From assembly GCA_003344405.1 (NCBI GenBank), contig NOWV01000072.1:1-64000 (forward strand): a stretch of DNA of 64,000 nt, given 5' to 3'. This document shows, piece by piece, positions 11,196 through 26,100 of this stretch. Numbering within the stretch: position 1 is the stretch's first letter; every line of letters starts with the position of its first letter. The position numbers and the translations under genes are program-made. Source of the DNA: Trichoplax sp. H2 (lineage: Eukaryota > Placozoa > Uniplacotomia > Trichoplacea). The notes beneath the pieces are model-generated. The model was not told the DNA's origin. It saw nothing but the letters and a program-made list of their open reading frames with translations, and ran no database searches.

Positions 11196-14100
11196 CTATA
11201 AGTGCATAAATTAACCTTAAATTATTGCCATACAAATTTAAGGTCAAGGTCCTTTTACGAAATCAACTTAGTTTTAAGTACATCTGCCATAATGAAGATG
11301 AAGCTGTTAAACGAGGACTCTGAATGAATGAATGGCTACTTACTATTTAAACCTATGACTGCACTTTGACAATTATTCCCTTGAAAGCCTCCTGAACAAC
11401 TACAGATATATAATATAATAGAATTTTTTAGGTTTTATTCGTACTTAAACCACTGTGGGTCTGTTAAGAAATATAGAACTTGTAATCAGTTTGATGCTTT
11501 TTATAATTGTATTAAACAAAAAAATCGATGATTTAATTTAGCTTTGAAAACAATATTTTGGCAAACCTGCATGTTGGTCTATTATTCTGCATGGTACACT
11601 GTCCATTATTAACGCAAAAGCTGGGAGAGCAAGAGAAATCTGGAAAAAATATCAAATGCAAACCTTAGTGTTTTACTTAAAGTACATATGTAATGGTACA
11701 ATACTTTAGGGTTCAGATTCAGAATCGAATAATACATGCATATCAGCACTAACTTCCTAACTTTAACATACAAAATCTATCATATATTATACGATACTAT
11801 ATTTCTATTTGAGTCTAATTTGAGAGCTAGATCAAAATAAGTTGCTGATTTTAGCAGTCATTTTCTACCACTTACCAATATTCAAGGCCGCGCTTAAAGT
11901 AAACGTAGTATTATCAGGTTTACGAACTACGCATTGGTATTGCCCGTTGTCATTGAATGTTAAAGGTCTAAAGTTTAATATAGATTTAACGATGGCACTA
12001 GTATTAGAGCTGATCTCGATAATATTTGTGTTATTTCCAGGAGTCATAGGGATCCCATTTTTCGTCCAGGTAAAGATTGGCTTGGGGCGTGCGGTAGCTT
12101 GACATTCTAGCCTGGCGTACAAGCCAACAGTATATAATGAAGTATTGGAAATTACTTGAACATTTTGCAAAGGCACACCTAAGATTAGCAAAGAGACGAT
12201 ATCTTACAATGTAGTACTGAATGCTGTTTATTACGAAAGACACACACACGTAATACTTGATACCCAGAATTTAATTAACGTATACATATATCGACATAAT
12301 CTAATTAGAGAATGTAATTTAAGAGCCAGTTAAAAATAAAAATGTTATCTTTACTTTGTAACCAATTTTCGCAACGATTTCCTGCATACCCAGTGACACA
12401 ACTAACAAATAGAACAAAAGATAGGTAATATTCTAAAAGTATTCAGTTTTATATTAAACCCTATTAACTGAATTTGAGCTCCAATCAACTCACCTACAAA
12501 CAGGCGTAATTCCAATCATGGAACAATTTCCTCCATTTAAGCAAGTTCTAGGTAAACAAGCAAGTTCTACAATATAACAACAATAAACAAGCTTAATATG
12601 TAGCTAGGAATAGATAAATGTAAATTTCTGTTTCTGCTACAGTAGTTACTTAAATACGCGTTTAACCTTTGATATATATATATATATAAAAGTTCTTCAA
12701 AACCAAACTGATCTAGGTAAACATAAAATCTATGAGGAATAAGCAGTTATTTAATACTACAGTACTCTCTCACGCAGATGATAAATTTTAACTATTCTAG
12801 TAAGCGCGCGATAACATCAAAGTAATGATAGAGCATATTAAGCTAACGGAACCTTGGCGCCAGAATAGTCGAATCATCAAGCTAAGTATACAATAGACTG
12901 TTACTGTATGCTACTGAATCACTAATAAACCACTAAAGATTATAATATTGATAAACTTGTATATAGCTTATTATTGTGCCGTATATTAAATAACTATTTA
13001 ATAAACTCGTTTTGCCTCTGTGTTTGATTAAATATAAAAGTAATTTCTGCTGATCAAAGCTTAATTACATTCTTGAACCTTACTTATTGTAACTGAAGAA
13101 GACGTTAGGTTTCTATCGTTCGCTGTATCAATGGCGATGCACCGATATTTTCCGTTGTTAGCTGATGATAAACGAGTAATTACTAATACCGATTTCGCTA
13201 TGGAATCAGACGTAGTGTTGACTATCATGATCTTCATGTTACTTCCATCTTGAATGATAGTGTTATTTATTGTCCAGGTGAGGGTAGATAAAGGACGTGA
13301 GTGAGCTTGGCATTCCATGCCCACAGTTGCATCAACATTGTATGTTGAAAGATTAGATTTGATTTGAATGTTATCTAATGGAATATCTTGATAATAAAAA
13401 GTTATTATAGATAAATTAGACGAAAATATTAATATAAATTCCGCAATAAATTTACAAGTGAGTATTTCCATTTAAGATTTCTTTCGCACAAAGCCATATA
13501 ACAAATTTGCAGGAACGACTGTCCGTATGATATATTTTAGTTGTGTCAGTAAGTTTTACTAGAGCTGAATATATTTGGTATTAAATACTATTTTTTAAGC
13601 TATACTGGTATCAATTTTTTCTAAATATTACTTTTAACACCATGAATATCAGTATACGTATACTCAGATTCTTACTTGGGATATAAGATGATTCGCATTG
13701 CTGTCCGGTATAAGGAACATTGCAACTATTAGAATGATAGCAAGAACGCGATTTCAATGTTTAAATTTACTATCACAATTACTTTAAAATGTCCTTCATG
13801 TTCATTCGATTAAGTCTATTACTTTTGATACATTTATTCACTATAATGCCGGCGTTTACTGCGAATATTATTTTCAGTTTAAAGTTATAAGCAGAAATAA
13901 CTGTACACTTCCGATAACTATTTCTAGCAAATATTAATTTACCTGCAAACTGGTGCATTATTAGACTGACTGCATTGTCCTCGGTTGTTACAAATTTCAG
14001 GATAGCAGCTAATTTCTATAAGCACATAAAAGAAATTGTAAATAACGGATTTAGAGCGAAAATCCTCCTGATTTACATGTCTCATGTGTTGCCAAATCAC

Positions 14101-17100
14101 TTTGGTATACGGCGATTTCTAATATCTCAGATATTTCAAAATAATGCGTTAATATAGTATTTGCTCGGTAAGTTCAACCATAGTAACGTCTGATAGCATT
14201 GGCCCATACTGCTCATATGTGTAAATATCCTATTACCTATAGCAACTTCTTTAGTTTTCATTGTTATATTATGCAATTGGCCGAATGCATTATATTGATA
14301 ATTAGCTTCGCATCGATAAATACCAATATCAGTTACTTTCAAACCATTAATAACTAAAACAGACTTTTGCTCATAGTATGCAGAATAACCAATCCTTTTC
14401 ATAGTGGTATAATGTTCTCCGATAGATAGAGGAATATTATTTTTAGTCCAGGTTATAAATGGTGAAGGATATGATGTAGTTTGACACTCTAACCCAATTA
14501 TTTGACCCAGTCGATAGATATCTGTTACATTAGATTGAATCGAAACTGCCCGAAGTGGAACATCTAAACATGTTGTCAAATCATAAGACGTTTTACATAT
14601 GTTAATTACTGATAATTCAAGCAGGTTTCTTGACTTTACCATGACGGATAACAGTTTTGAACGTACATATTATCGATATACCACATGATTAATTAAAGAT
14701 CTATTAAAATCAATTGAAAGATATTCATTCTCTACTTACATGGTTGCATGATTTCACAATGAGTTCCGATATAACCAATGTTACAATTGCTGTAAATAGG
14801 TGAATAATTGATATTACAACGATGATTGTAAAATTTTCGAAATCTATTATTAATGTTTCCACAGTCTTATCAATCATTTCAAAAATATTGACTCTTGAAG
14901 CATTATGTACATTGCTTTTTCATGTTTCTCCTCAAAATTTAATCATAATTTTACTGGACGTCTACAAACGATTTAAGATGAAGTAAGTGTAACATTACTT
15001 CTGCCTGTTCTTATAAGTTCGCTTAGCTATTTTTATTAAAGCAAAATTTTTAAATTTACAATTAATATCTTAAATTAGAAGCTAGATATAATCTTTGTTC
15101 ATAATACGATCCCGTAGAACAAGATTCTAAAGCTGATCTGCTAACAAACTATTAGATATATTTATTATAGATCATACAAGAGTATTAACTTTTCCAAACA
15201 GATCCACTGCACTAAGTATCACTTTAGATTATTAACTTAGTACGCCTAGAAATTTTATTATTTATTGATTGGTAACCTGCAGATGGCCGTATCATTTACC
15301 ATTGTACACTGGCCGTGATCGGAACAATACTTTGAAGAACAGTTGAATCCTATTACAGAAAGTATTATCAAATATATATGATTATGATTTGTAGATAGCT
15401 ATACCGATTAAAATTCTGTGTATTTGAATAGTTTACTCTTTTAATACAGCAACAAAAAACAAAATTACTTATTCTAACACTTTGTTGCTAAAAAAATGAA
15501 CAATGGCTTTCAACTTACTGATTGTTTGTGAATTGCTTGTGACTAGTTGACTATTGGCCATATTGGTTGCTTGGCAAGTATAGACGCCTTTATACGAAGG
15601 TATTGCATACCGTATGAAATACGTTGATTTAGTCACAAAGTTATTAGAGGAGTTGCCTTTAGTCATGTTTGGGTTTGCATAAACATAGATAGGTCTTCCA
15701 TTTTTAAGCCAGCTTATAGTTGGTCGGGGTCGACCATAGGCAGAACATTCTAGCGTTATCATTTGTCCGATTGTTACTAAATTAACACTAGCTTCTAGTG
15801 TAACAGCCGAAGGTGGTATTTCTAATTTCAGTAAAAAAAAATAATAATAATTCTTAATAAAACTATTTTATGAAATAGGCGAAATAGAAAACAATAAAAA
15901 AACCCTAAATATGCCGTTTAATTTTTAAGCTAGCATTAATGTGCTCAAAGCTATCGATTATTTCATTCAGTATGTCATTTTTATGTGAAAGCCGTTGTAG
16001 CTGATATTTGTTTAAATCATACATAATGCTGTCTATTATTTTATTGCCCTTTCAATTTTTAATCCCTTAATCATATTACTATAGATATATTTACGGTAGT
16101 AAATATTAAAACTGATTTACAATCTGTTATAATACACGTCTATAATCACGCAGATACACGATGAGTGAATAAAATTTGCGTATATGTAAAACTTTGAACC
16201 ATTTATATCCATCTATTACTAAGAATCGAAAAAGTGAAATCTTTTTGTTAATTTATACTATCTTTTGAATGATCAATTTCAAGATATATGATAATTAAGA
16301 TATACATTAACTATTTTTACTGCTAATTGATATATAATACTTTTATTTCGTCTAGTTACGATATTCGGTCAATTTTATGCTTAGTAACATACTTCAATAA
16401 GTTTTTTCTTTGATAATTTGATAATCTACATACCGGTGATACATTTTTGGCCATTCCAATAACCACTACTACAGATACAGGTATAACCTACCGATGGCTG
16501 CATGACGTTAGCACAAGTAGTATTAGGTTGAATGCATGGAGAACTAGCACAAGGAGAAATTGCTGTACAAGTATTAACCAAAAAAGAAGATTTAGTTAAT
16601 CTTCAGTTATATTGATTTTTTGGTAAGATCAGATTGCTAAATTAAGGGCAAAAGATTGCTGAGTATGTAATAACTAAAGATGGTTTAATAACATCGATCT
16701 ACAAGTATTTTACTCTCACCTGTTTGACATGTGTAACTATAGTTTTTCAAATTTAAATGCAATAAGAAAACAAATATTCATTAGTTCGCATAATAGATAC
16801 TAACAAGTCTCAGTTCTTCTATTTTATCTATCTACAAGATTTATTGATAAATTATGTAATTATTATTTCTAATAAAATATGATAAATAAATAAATGAAAT
16901 CTCAATTCAAGTGTACTTCTTACTTTGGTGGCAACTGTTTTGCATTTCGAAGGCTAGAATCTAAAGGCTCATCTGTATAATTTTGGAGTATTAACAATGA
17001 ATTACAAAAATTCTAAAAATATCCTGAGTAAATCTAAGTCCAATAATATCTTACCAACGCATGATACATCAGAATGTATATTTATTGTATTTGGCCTGCA

Positions 17101-20100
17101 TTTAGATCCTTGGTTTAATAATTCATTACTTTGTCCACAGTGGTTTAAGTTTGGCTCGTTACCAGTACAGTTAAAACTTCCAACAGCAATCCTAACGTTT
17201 TCATTTTGTATAAATCTCCACGGTCCCCATGATAACTGCATATTGGCAAAACCAAGTTGACGGCAGGCAACCTGAGCAGCACTATACTTCCATTGACTAG
17301 AACAAGTTGTTCCCCAAGCCTTATCTTTATAGACTTCCATTAACCCTTGATTGTACTTTACGCCGTCAGTTACACGAATTCCAATAACTTCAGAATCTGT
17401 ATATACCATTATTTGGTAAAGTAGAAATTTATCATTACGATTGTATAGTTCTATCCCATGTTCATACATTACTTGGTTTTATGCTTCAAAATACTTTTTT
17501 CTCAAGCAGTAAATAAAAAATCCAAGGTAATAATGCCATAACCATATTTGCTCAAACTATTAGAAGCCATAACTTACAAAATAAACAGTTATAGCCACTG
17601 TAACCTTTCGGACATTCACAAGAGTAATAATTTTTATCGAGATGATCCACACATATTGCTCTACCACTCGCCTGCGATGCACATGGATTGCTAGAACATG
17701 GAGTATAATCTAAAAGATGTTCATGAACAATTCGAATCGCATTTGATCAGTAACACAAAATGGCTTAGACAGGCTATAATCACAGTAGTTAATAAAGACT
17801 GTACTAACATATTGCACAGTCTTTGCCAGTGTATAATGGATCGCAGACACAATTATAAGTCGTCTCATTGCTGGAATGGCAGGTACCATGTCCGCTACAT
17901 GGATTCTTGGTACTATCGCAGTAGGAATCTGTATTAATTTATAATGGATGGAATGTATTACTTGCAATAGATGTAAACATGTTGCATATATTTGTATTAT
18001 CCTGCTTAAACGATTTGCTTAACTTCTAGTATTTAAATCCTTTCAATTCATCAAGTACGAAATCTTCAATTAGCTTATTTAACTATACCGCATCATATTT
18101 TAGTTAACTTAGTTCATAATTGTAACATTATAGTTTCAGTTATTATCAGTAGAAATGTTACTTTTACACAATTTCTGTATACAGAGACCAAAATAGAAAC
18201 ATACTTGTGCATTCTATAACTAGAGCTTTATTATACGAATTGCAGCGGCTAGGGTTGGGCAACGAGCGAGGACATTCAATAGGCGAGTTTTCAGTACCAT
18301 TACATTTCAGATTACTAAACAATATTTTTCCAGTATTGCGATCATGGTTATAACTGAGTTGACGTACAAATTTCCCTTTTTTGACTGCTCGACAAATTAC
18401 TTCACCGGAATTAGCAGTAAATCCATCAGAACATATACTGCCCCATTCCCCATTAATAAATACTTGTACAAGCCCCGTATCAGAACTATAATACTGACTA
18501 TTGAAGCGAACAGCGCCATTCGCTACCGGTCCAATTTGGCAATTACTACCATAATAATCAGGAGGACATTCGCAGGTATATCCAGTTTCATTATAACCAT
18601 TCATTTCTATACACGTAGCATTGTTAGGACACACACCAGCTGTGCAAGGGCTACCATAACATGCAACGCTAACAGAATTTTGCCTGCTACAATATTGCGA
18701 GCCACCCCACGGATTACGTTGGCAGTTAGACAAACTAATTTCATCTCCTCTGCAAGTAATATTACTCAGTAATATGCTTTGTGGATATCCATAACGAGAG
18801 CAACACCAATTAGATGAAAAACCTTTAAATCCCAACTGTTTACAAGCCACTTGACCCACTTCTTTGGTAAAACGATAATCACAGATGCCTCCCCATGTGC
18901 CGTTATACAACACTTCCAAGCGACCAGTATAACGATTAGGTCCTCCAACTATTCTAGCTGGTTCGGCAACTAATGCTATAGATCAAAAAATGGTTTTATG
19001 GCCTTAGAATAGATGACTTTGTTACATTTTATTTATACAATAATATAATGTAAGCTTTGATAGATGATTATAAAATTAAATGCTAGGATAAATGTAGTTA
19101 GATAGCGTCAGAGTGATGGTTAAATGGCGTTATTTTAACACTATTTCTATGTTTATTACCTGTCTCGCAATTTCTTCCTGTATAGCTTGGATGACAGGTA
19201 CATCGATAAAACGGTTTAGATTTCAGTCGTTCACATACACCGCTAATACAAGGTGAGCTTTCGCAAGCGTTGCCTACATTAAGAAATGGAATCATTTATA
19301 TAAGAATTATCACTATGATATAAATTAGATTATACTTTATTCTAATTAAGTTAAGAAAGATTCTAGTACCCAACTCTTTTCCATCTGTAAGCTCACCTGA
19401 ACAATCGATACCTATCAGATCATTGTAATCACACTGACCAGGAATATGGCGATTAAGATTACATTTTGTTATAGAATCTTCATTTCCAGTTTTACATGTT
19501 ACACCACCTTAGAGAAAACAAAATCATCAATGAAACACTTACGAAAAAAGTTTTATTAAATTTTAACTGTACTAGACCCAAACTGCAGATACGGAAGCTA
19601 ATGTTTACTTGGAAGAAATGAAGGCATGTAGGTCGTGACCTAAAAAGGAATTGATTGACAAATTACCGTACTTTGGCAAATGCGACTCACCATAAATTAT
19701 TTTTCCCGGGACTGGACCAAAATATGAGCTTTTGTAATACGCAGTAGCATAAGGGAAATTTAATTGCCTACATATAACGCTAGCAGCTTGTATATTAAAT
19801 GTAGTCTCATCACATATAGAGCCCCAAGTTCCATTCTGATATATTTGGACAGTTCCTTGTCTAACGTTATTGTCACCTATTCTAGATGATAGTCTAACAT
19901 CTCCATTCATCACTCCTATAATTAGTGAGAGTTTCAAAAACAGTCATTTTTCACTTTGCTTTGGCTATAATAAATCTGTATTATATAACTTATAAATAAT
20001 TTACTCGTATATAGCAAAATTTGTACTAAGTTTTATTAATAGTTGCATTACTATCATTTACAAATATTAGATAGTATAAAAAAAGTGTTTGTGATATTTG

Positions 20101-23100
20101 AATTATAGCTTAGCTTATTTATCACAATGCATATCGAAATAAAATTATTGTACACCGCAATTTCAACTATAATGATACCCAAAACATTTACCATCATATT
20201 AATAATATATTTGCATAGATGAATAGATATTATAATTTAGTTTCCTACTTTCTGAACAATTCTGTCCGTGGAATCCATCAGGACAGTAACAACTATAGCC
20301 ATAAGGTAGATCTTGACAAGTTGCATTGCTTCCACATGGATTCATGCTACACAATAATTCTGTAATGATTGTAAATAGTCAACGAATAAACTTCTCTATT
20401 TTGTTAAGTTATGGAGAATCTCATTGTAATGAAACGAAGTACTAGTTGTTTTGAATCGCTACAAAATAATGCAACATTATTAAAGTAAAGCATCAATTAA
20501 CTTACTGCTTTGGCACTGCTTTCCTGTAAAATTAGGTGGGCATCGGCAATTATATTTATAAGTTCCCGGACCATTATTACTGCCTATACAAGTACCGCCG
20601 TTGCTGCATGGATTGCTGTAGCACGCATTGTCTAAAACAATATCATTCAAATTATGAACATATTATTATTCCTGCACTTACTACAAGGTAAAATTATAAA
20701 GCTATAATATGCTCCTCTTAATTGGAGCTTAGGGAAATTGTAGAAATGTGATAATTTGTTTAGACTATGCTTACTACTCAGTACTGGAAATGTTTGTAAA
20801 GTAAAACGCTGATTCTTCTAGGATGGAATACTAAAAATTATTACTTGCCCCGGCAGTTGATGCCTGCGACATTATTATAGTTGCACGTCGAATCAATGGA
20901 TAAGTAATTACAATCAATAAGTCTTGATTCATCGCCTTTGCAGTTTAGCCCGTGAAGCCAAAATGTTCCACTATGAAACCCGAAATTGGAACAGCAAAAA
21001 TAATCTTGCATTCCAATAAATCCTAGTTGTTTACAAGCAACTTCGGCCGCCTTCTTTGTAAATCCTATATCACAAACGGCTCCCCAACTATTACTGTGGT
21101 ATATTTCTAAGTTTCCAGAGCTGGTAGTTCCGTTTTTAAGGCGTAAGGTTCCTTCAGCAACTATAAAGTTTTAATGATTGTATTATTAGTGGCGCCTAAG
21201 TCAGTTATTACTGTTACAAAAACGATTAAATCGACAAAGAGCAAAGGCTCTCACTGGATTCGCAGTTTCTTCCAGTAAACCCATTTAGACATCTGCAATA
21301 GTAGTCTAATCCATCGGCAAGGCAAGTTCCATTGTTTGCACAAGGATATGGTACACAGGGATGCGCTATAACAAATTTGAAATGCAGGCAAATATACTCG
21401 AATTAGATTTAGTACAGTTTTACAGTACTTTACTGCTAAATATAGATAGTACTCCAATTTTCGTTTAACTTATCAGAGAATTTGGCCAGTAGGAATTAAA
21501 AAAGAATTTTCTTTCATTATCATGATTAAACTTACTGCTGCATATTACACCAAGATCGTTTCCGTGATTGCATTCTGACGACATATTAGTTACATTCTGG
21601 AAAAGGCAACTCGTCGTACTGGGCGCATTAACCGAGCAATTTGACGATAGTATCCCCAAAGAAGCTTTTCCAGTACCAAAATAAGCGTTATAAACGGTTT
21701 TAGTATAGCTGTATTTATATTGATAGCAAACCGCTCTTCCAATATCGCCAATAGATGCTGAGCCACATATTGTGTTCCATTGATTACCGCGGTAAATTTC
21801 AATCCGACCTTCTGTAATCGTTTTACCATTTCGAAGTCTGATATCTCCTTCAAATGGCGGTCCTAGAATGTTTCATGAAAAGTATTTTAACGTCATATTT
21901 GATTATTTTAATCTAACAGCTTGACAATATATTCGTATGTATTTTACTTATTATTTTATCTTTTACATTACTGTGATGTAAATTATTGATTGGATGTTGA
22001 ATTCTACTAATCTACTAGTCAAGTCTTGCAATTACGTAATCAGAACTTACCAAGATAAGTTTCACAGCGTAAACCAGTGAAATACTCATGGCAATCACAT
22101 TTGAATCCGTAGGCCATATTGCGACATACTCCTAAATTACAACTTATCCCATGACATGGATTATACACTATAGCGAGTACAAGCGAAAAATAATTGATAG
22201 TCAATACATAATACAATTAAGTAATACGTATAATCTAATTTCCCGATATTTACGGTACCATTAACTAATTATTAATTCTCTAATTTGCAGTTTATCTGAT
22301 ATTTAACAGTAGATGGGCTCAGATACTATTCAGGTTACAGTAAAAATAGCGGTAGAAGTCTTTGTTTTCGTAACTAATTTTGACTTTGGAAAAAAAGACA
22401 TTTGTTCTACGATAATGCTTACATGAAGCACAGCTTACTCCAATAGCGTTCTCTTTTTGGCATACTCCAGTTGTGGTAATATTATCTAGAGAGTATTGGC
22501 ATTGAGAAATCGAAAATTCATAGCCAGTGCAGCGAAGATTTCTAATCATTCTACCAGTTAGACTTTCTCCGTAGCGGTTACTATATATAAGACTTTTACC
22601 ATAACGTAGCTGCTGGCAAACAACATTAGCTGCTGATGTAGTAAAGTTATCATTACAGATACTATACCAATTTCCGTGCAAATATACTCTAACACGGCCT
22701 GTACTGTCCGGAGAAGTGACTGATGGCCTAACTAAATCTATGTCGCCATGCTTAGCAGGTCCTAAATTGAAGGAGTTCATATAGATAAGTATTGAGTAAT
22801 TTACATATAATCTTGATTGAAATTATTCGATTTATAATAAGAAATTTAATCACTGAATTTTCTAGCATAGCAAAATTATAATATCATAGTGTAATGATTG
22901 AAGTAAAGGTACACAACGATTTTTAAGTGCATATTGCCAATGCATAGGAGTATAAGAAAGTACTTTAACTTTTCTCATGTTACCTTTTTCACAACTGCTG
23001 CCAAAATAAGCCTGCTGACATTGGCACTCATAGTAGCTAAGGATAACACCCGCGAAGGTCGGATGTGCGCGAAACTTATTAGTACAGGTACCACCGTGCA

Positions 23101-26100
23101 GGCATGGATTGCTATCGCAAACTGATTGATATTGGCAACGATTTCCGTAATAACCTGGCGGACATATGCAATACTGATGATACGATGTAACATCATCTGC
23201 AATGGATGTGTTGTAAGTACATGTTCCTCGATCACAATAGCCCGGAGGGCAAAGTTGACCTAGAACGCAACGAATGGATTCAAAAACAAATCAAAATTAT
23301 ACGAAGATCGAAGGATTTTATATTTTCATATCCGACGCAATAAGATAAAATCTAATCAAAATTTAAGTAGCATATGAACGACTAAGTTGTAATAGAATTT
23401 TAGCGATGATTTTTGTCTATTGTGGCTCATAACCTTTAAACCTTCAACTTACGTGTGCAATAAAGGCGAATGTTACCATCGCATAAATTTGCGTCTGTTT
23501 CGTATGTAAGTTTGCATTGCGTTATTTTTTTCTCTTTATCGGTACATTGTGCTTTTGTAACCCAAATTTTGTTATGAGTGCTCATGTTTTTATGGCAACA
23601 ACTACGAGATAAATAGTCTGTGAAGCCCATTTGTCGACATAAAATTCTGCCTTCTATTGCGGAAAAACCATTTAAACAAAATCCGCCCCAGATACCATTA
23701 TGATAGAGTAAAGGAACACCATATGCCTTATTATAGGCGTAATCGACTTTATATGCCAGCTGAATACTGCCTTCCACTGGTGGAACTACATTCATAGAAT
23801 ATCATCAGTTGGTATTTATCTTAATTATTCATCATTTAAATCTTTCTGGAACTAAAGTGGTATAATTTATCATCGTCATATGAATTGCGATTAAGGTTAT
23901 TCTAGTAAATTTACCATATACTGACTTAAATCAATATTAATTATAGTTCAATTTAATTACCATATTTTGTTTCACAGTATTGTCCGGTAAAGCCAGCTGG
24001 ACATCGACATTGATAATTTGGAGAATTATACATTGGTATGCAATACTTGTTGTAAGATTTACAGTTACTGACTTGATTATCCCGACAATAGAAGTTACTC
24101 ACTGTAAAGACATATGGTTCAACATATATTGCCGATATAAGTAAATATTAGGTAATATTATTAGTAGCAAAGCCCTACACGATTTAAATGATATAAAGCA
24201 CTCGAATAAAGCTTAATGAACTCACAGGAGCATCTGATGTAAAAATCTTGCCCATGGTCTTGGCATTCGTTCGGAACACTATGCCAACCCGCACTATCAC
24301 ACTGATACAAATTTCTCGCATTTCCAGTACAGCTTACATTGCTTAACATTACTGGTCCTAGCATATCAGTAGATTGTCGAAAATCAAACGAGGAGTAGCT
24401 GGAGTACCCTAACATAATGCACATTTTTCCAGCTAGTTCGTATCGATTTTGAGCGTTGCATACAGTTCCCCAAGTGCCATTATAAAATACTTGTACGAAG
24501 CCTTCGTAGTCTTTAGTATCGTCATCAGAATCTAATCGGATATCTCCATCTTTCTGATAACCTGAAATAAGATAATGCATAAATAATTATCTCAATATCA
24601 CAAAAGTAATTCCCAATTATTATTGATATTACTTATGAAATTTTAAAATAAACGCCAATTTTACTTTTTACGTTCTGCTCCTACAACTTCATCTAGCAAT
24701 AAATTTAAGAATTGGCCCACGTTTTTACCTGTACATGTTATCTTCACGATTTTGTCTGAGCAACCTTTAGGATCTTTAATAGACTGATAAGGGCATTCAA
24801 TAATAGATTTTTCATTACCTACACATCTCAGATTATATTTTGGAAGGCGGCTATAATACAAACTGCTGTTGTTCGTGTTATTACTGCCAGCACTAATTAT
24901 ACGTGAGCTAGCGAAGACGTAGCCCATTTGCCGGCATATTACTCGTAAATCTTTCTCTGTCACCGTATCGCTGCACACAGTAGCCCATTGATTATCTAGA
25001 AAAATTTCTGCTTTTCCATTTAATCGCGTAGAACCGTTTACAAGTGTCGCGAAACCGGGAGTTACTGAAGCTAAAGATGGAAGTTTCCATTATAGATTCA
25101 TATTTAATCATAGCAGGGGACGCAAACATTAATTGATATTATTATGATTGATCTCATGTGCAGAAGAAGAGTATTTCATGATTAGCTCAGAGCGACTGTA
25201 TTTTACGTATATACTCTACTGTACATAAACTAAATTCAAAACTAAGAATATTTAGACAAATACTGTAGTAATTGTGCTGGCAAATTTCGAAATTATCTTA
25301 TCAATGGTAATAGAATGCCACTTAATTATTTACTACTTTATTAACTTACAAGTATTGAATTGGCACATAGTACCAGCATATTGATTGGTGCAGTTGCAAC
25401 GATATCCGTAGAACATATTGATACATTTGCCATCGTTTTGGCAAGGATTAGATGCACAATTATCAGTTGCTGTTTATATAATCGCACCGAAGTCGAAAAA
25501 TAATTCAAAATAGTTAGTAGTTGTGCGAAAATAGTTTATACTTTTAGATCAGTCATTCCATGTTAGGATACAAGCTATGATCATTTTTAACTCGAATCTA
25601 CTACATTTTTATGTGTGTAAACTAAGAAATAGGTTCTATCGTCTTAATTACGCAGAATTACTTACTTGAACATTGAACTCCAACATACAGATCTCGGCAA
25701 TAATTGTTAGAATCGAAGTTAAAATAGGGACATTCTGATAAAGATGTTTCATAGCCGGTACATTGTCCATTGCTTGCACCGTAAGAATATGAAGGATAGC
25801 CATATGATATACCATATGAAATTGCTAATGCACCGGCTAAGTTATTGCTTTGACAAATTACATGAGCAACAGCCATTGTCATTCCATCTCTGCAAAGAGC
25901 CCTCGAACCAAAACGTGAATAAAGTCGTACGCGTCCGTAAGTTCTGTATGAGGAGCCATCCATTAATGCTACAGAGCCTCTTCTATATGGTCCTTTCGTA
26001 ATTAAATTACAACATTAATTTTGATTATATTAAATTCACATTAAACTAAATTATCATTAAACAGAAAGACTTCTATCTGCTTTGAAAAAGCCTTGGTGAA

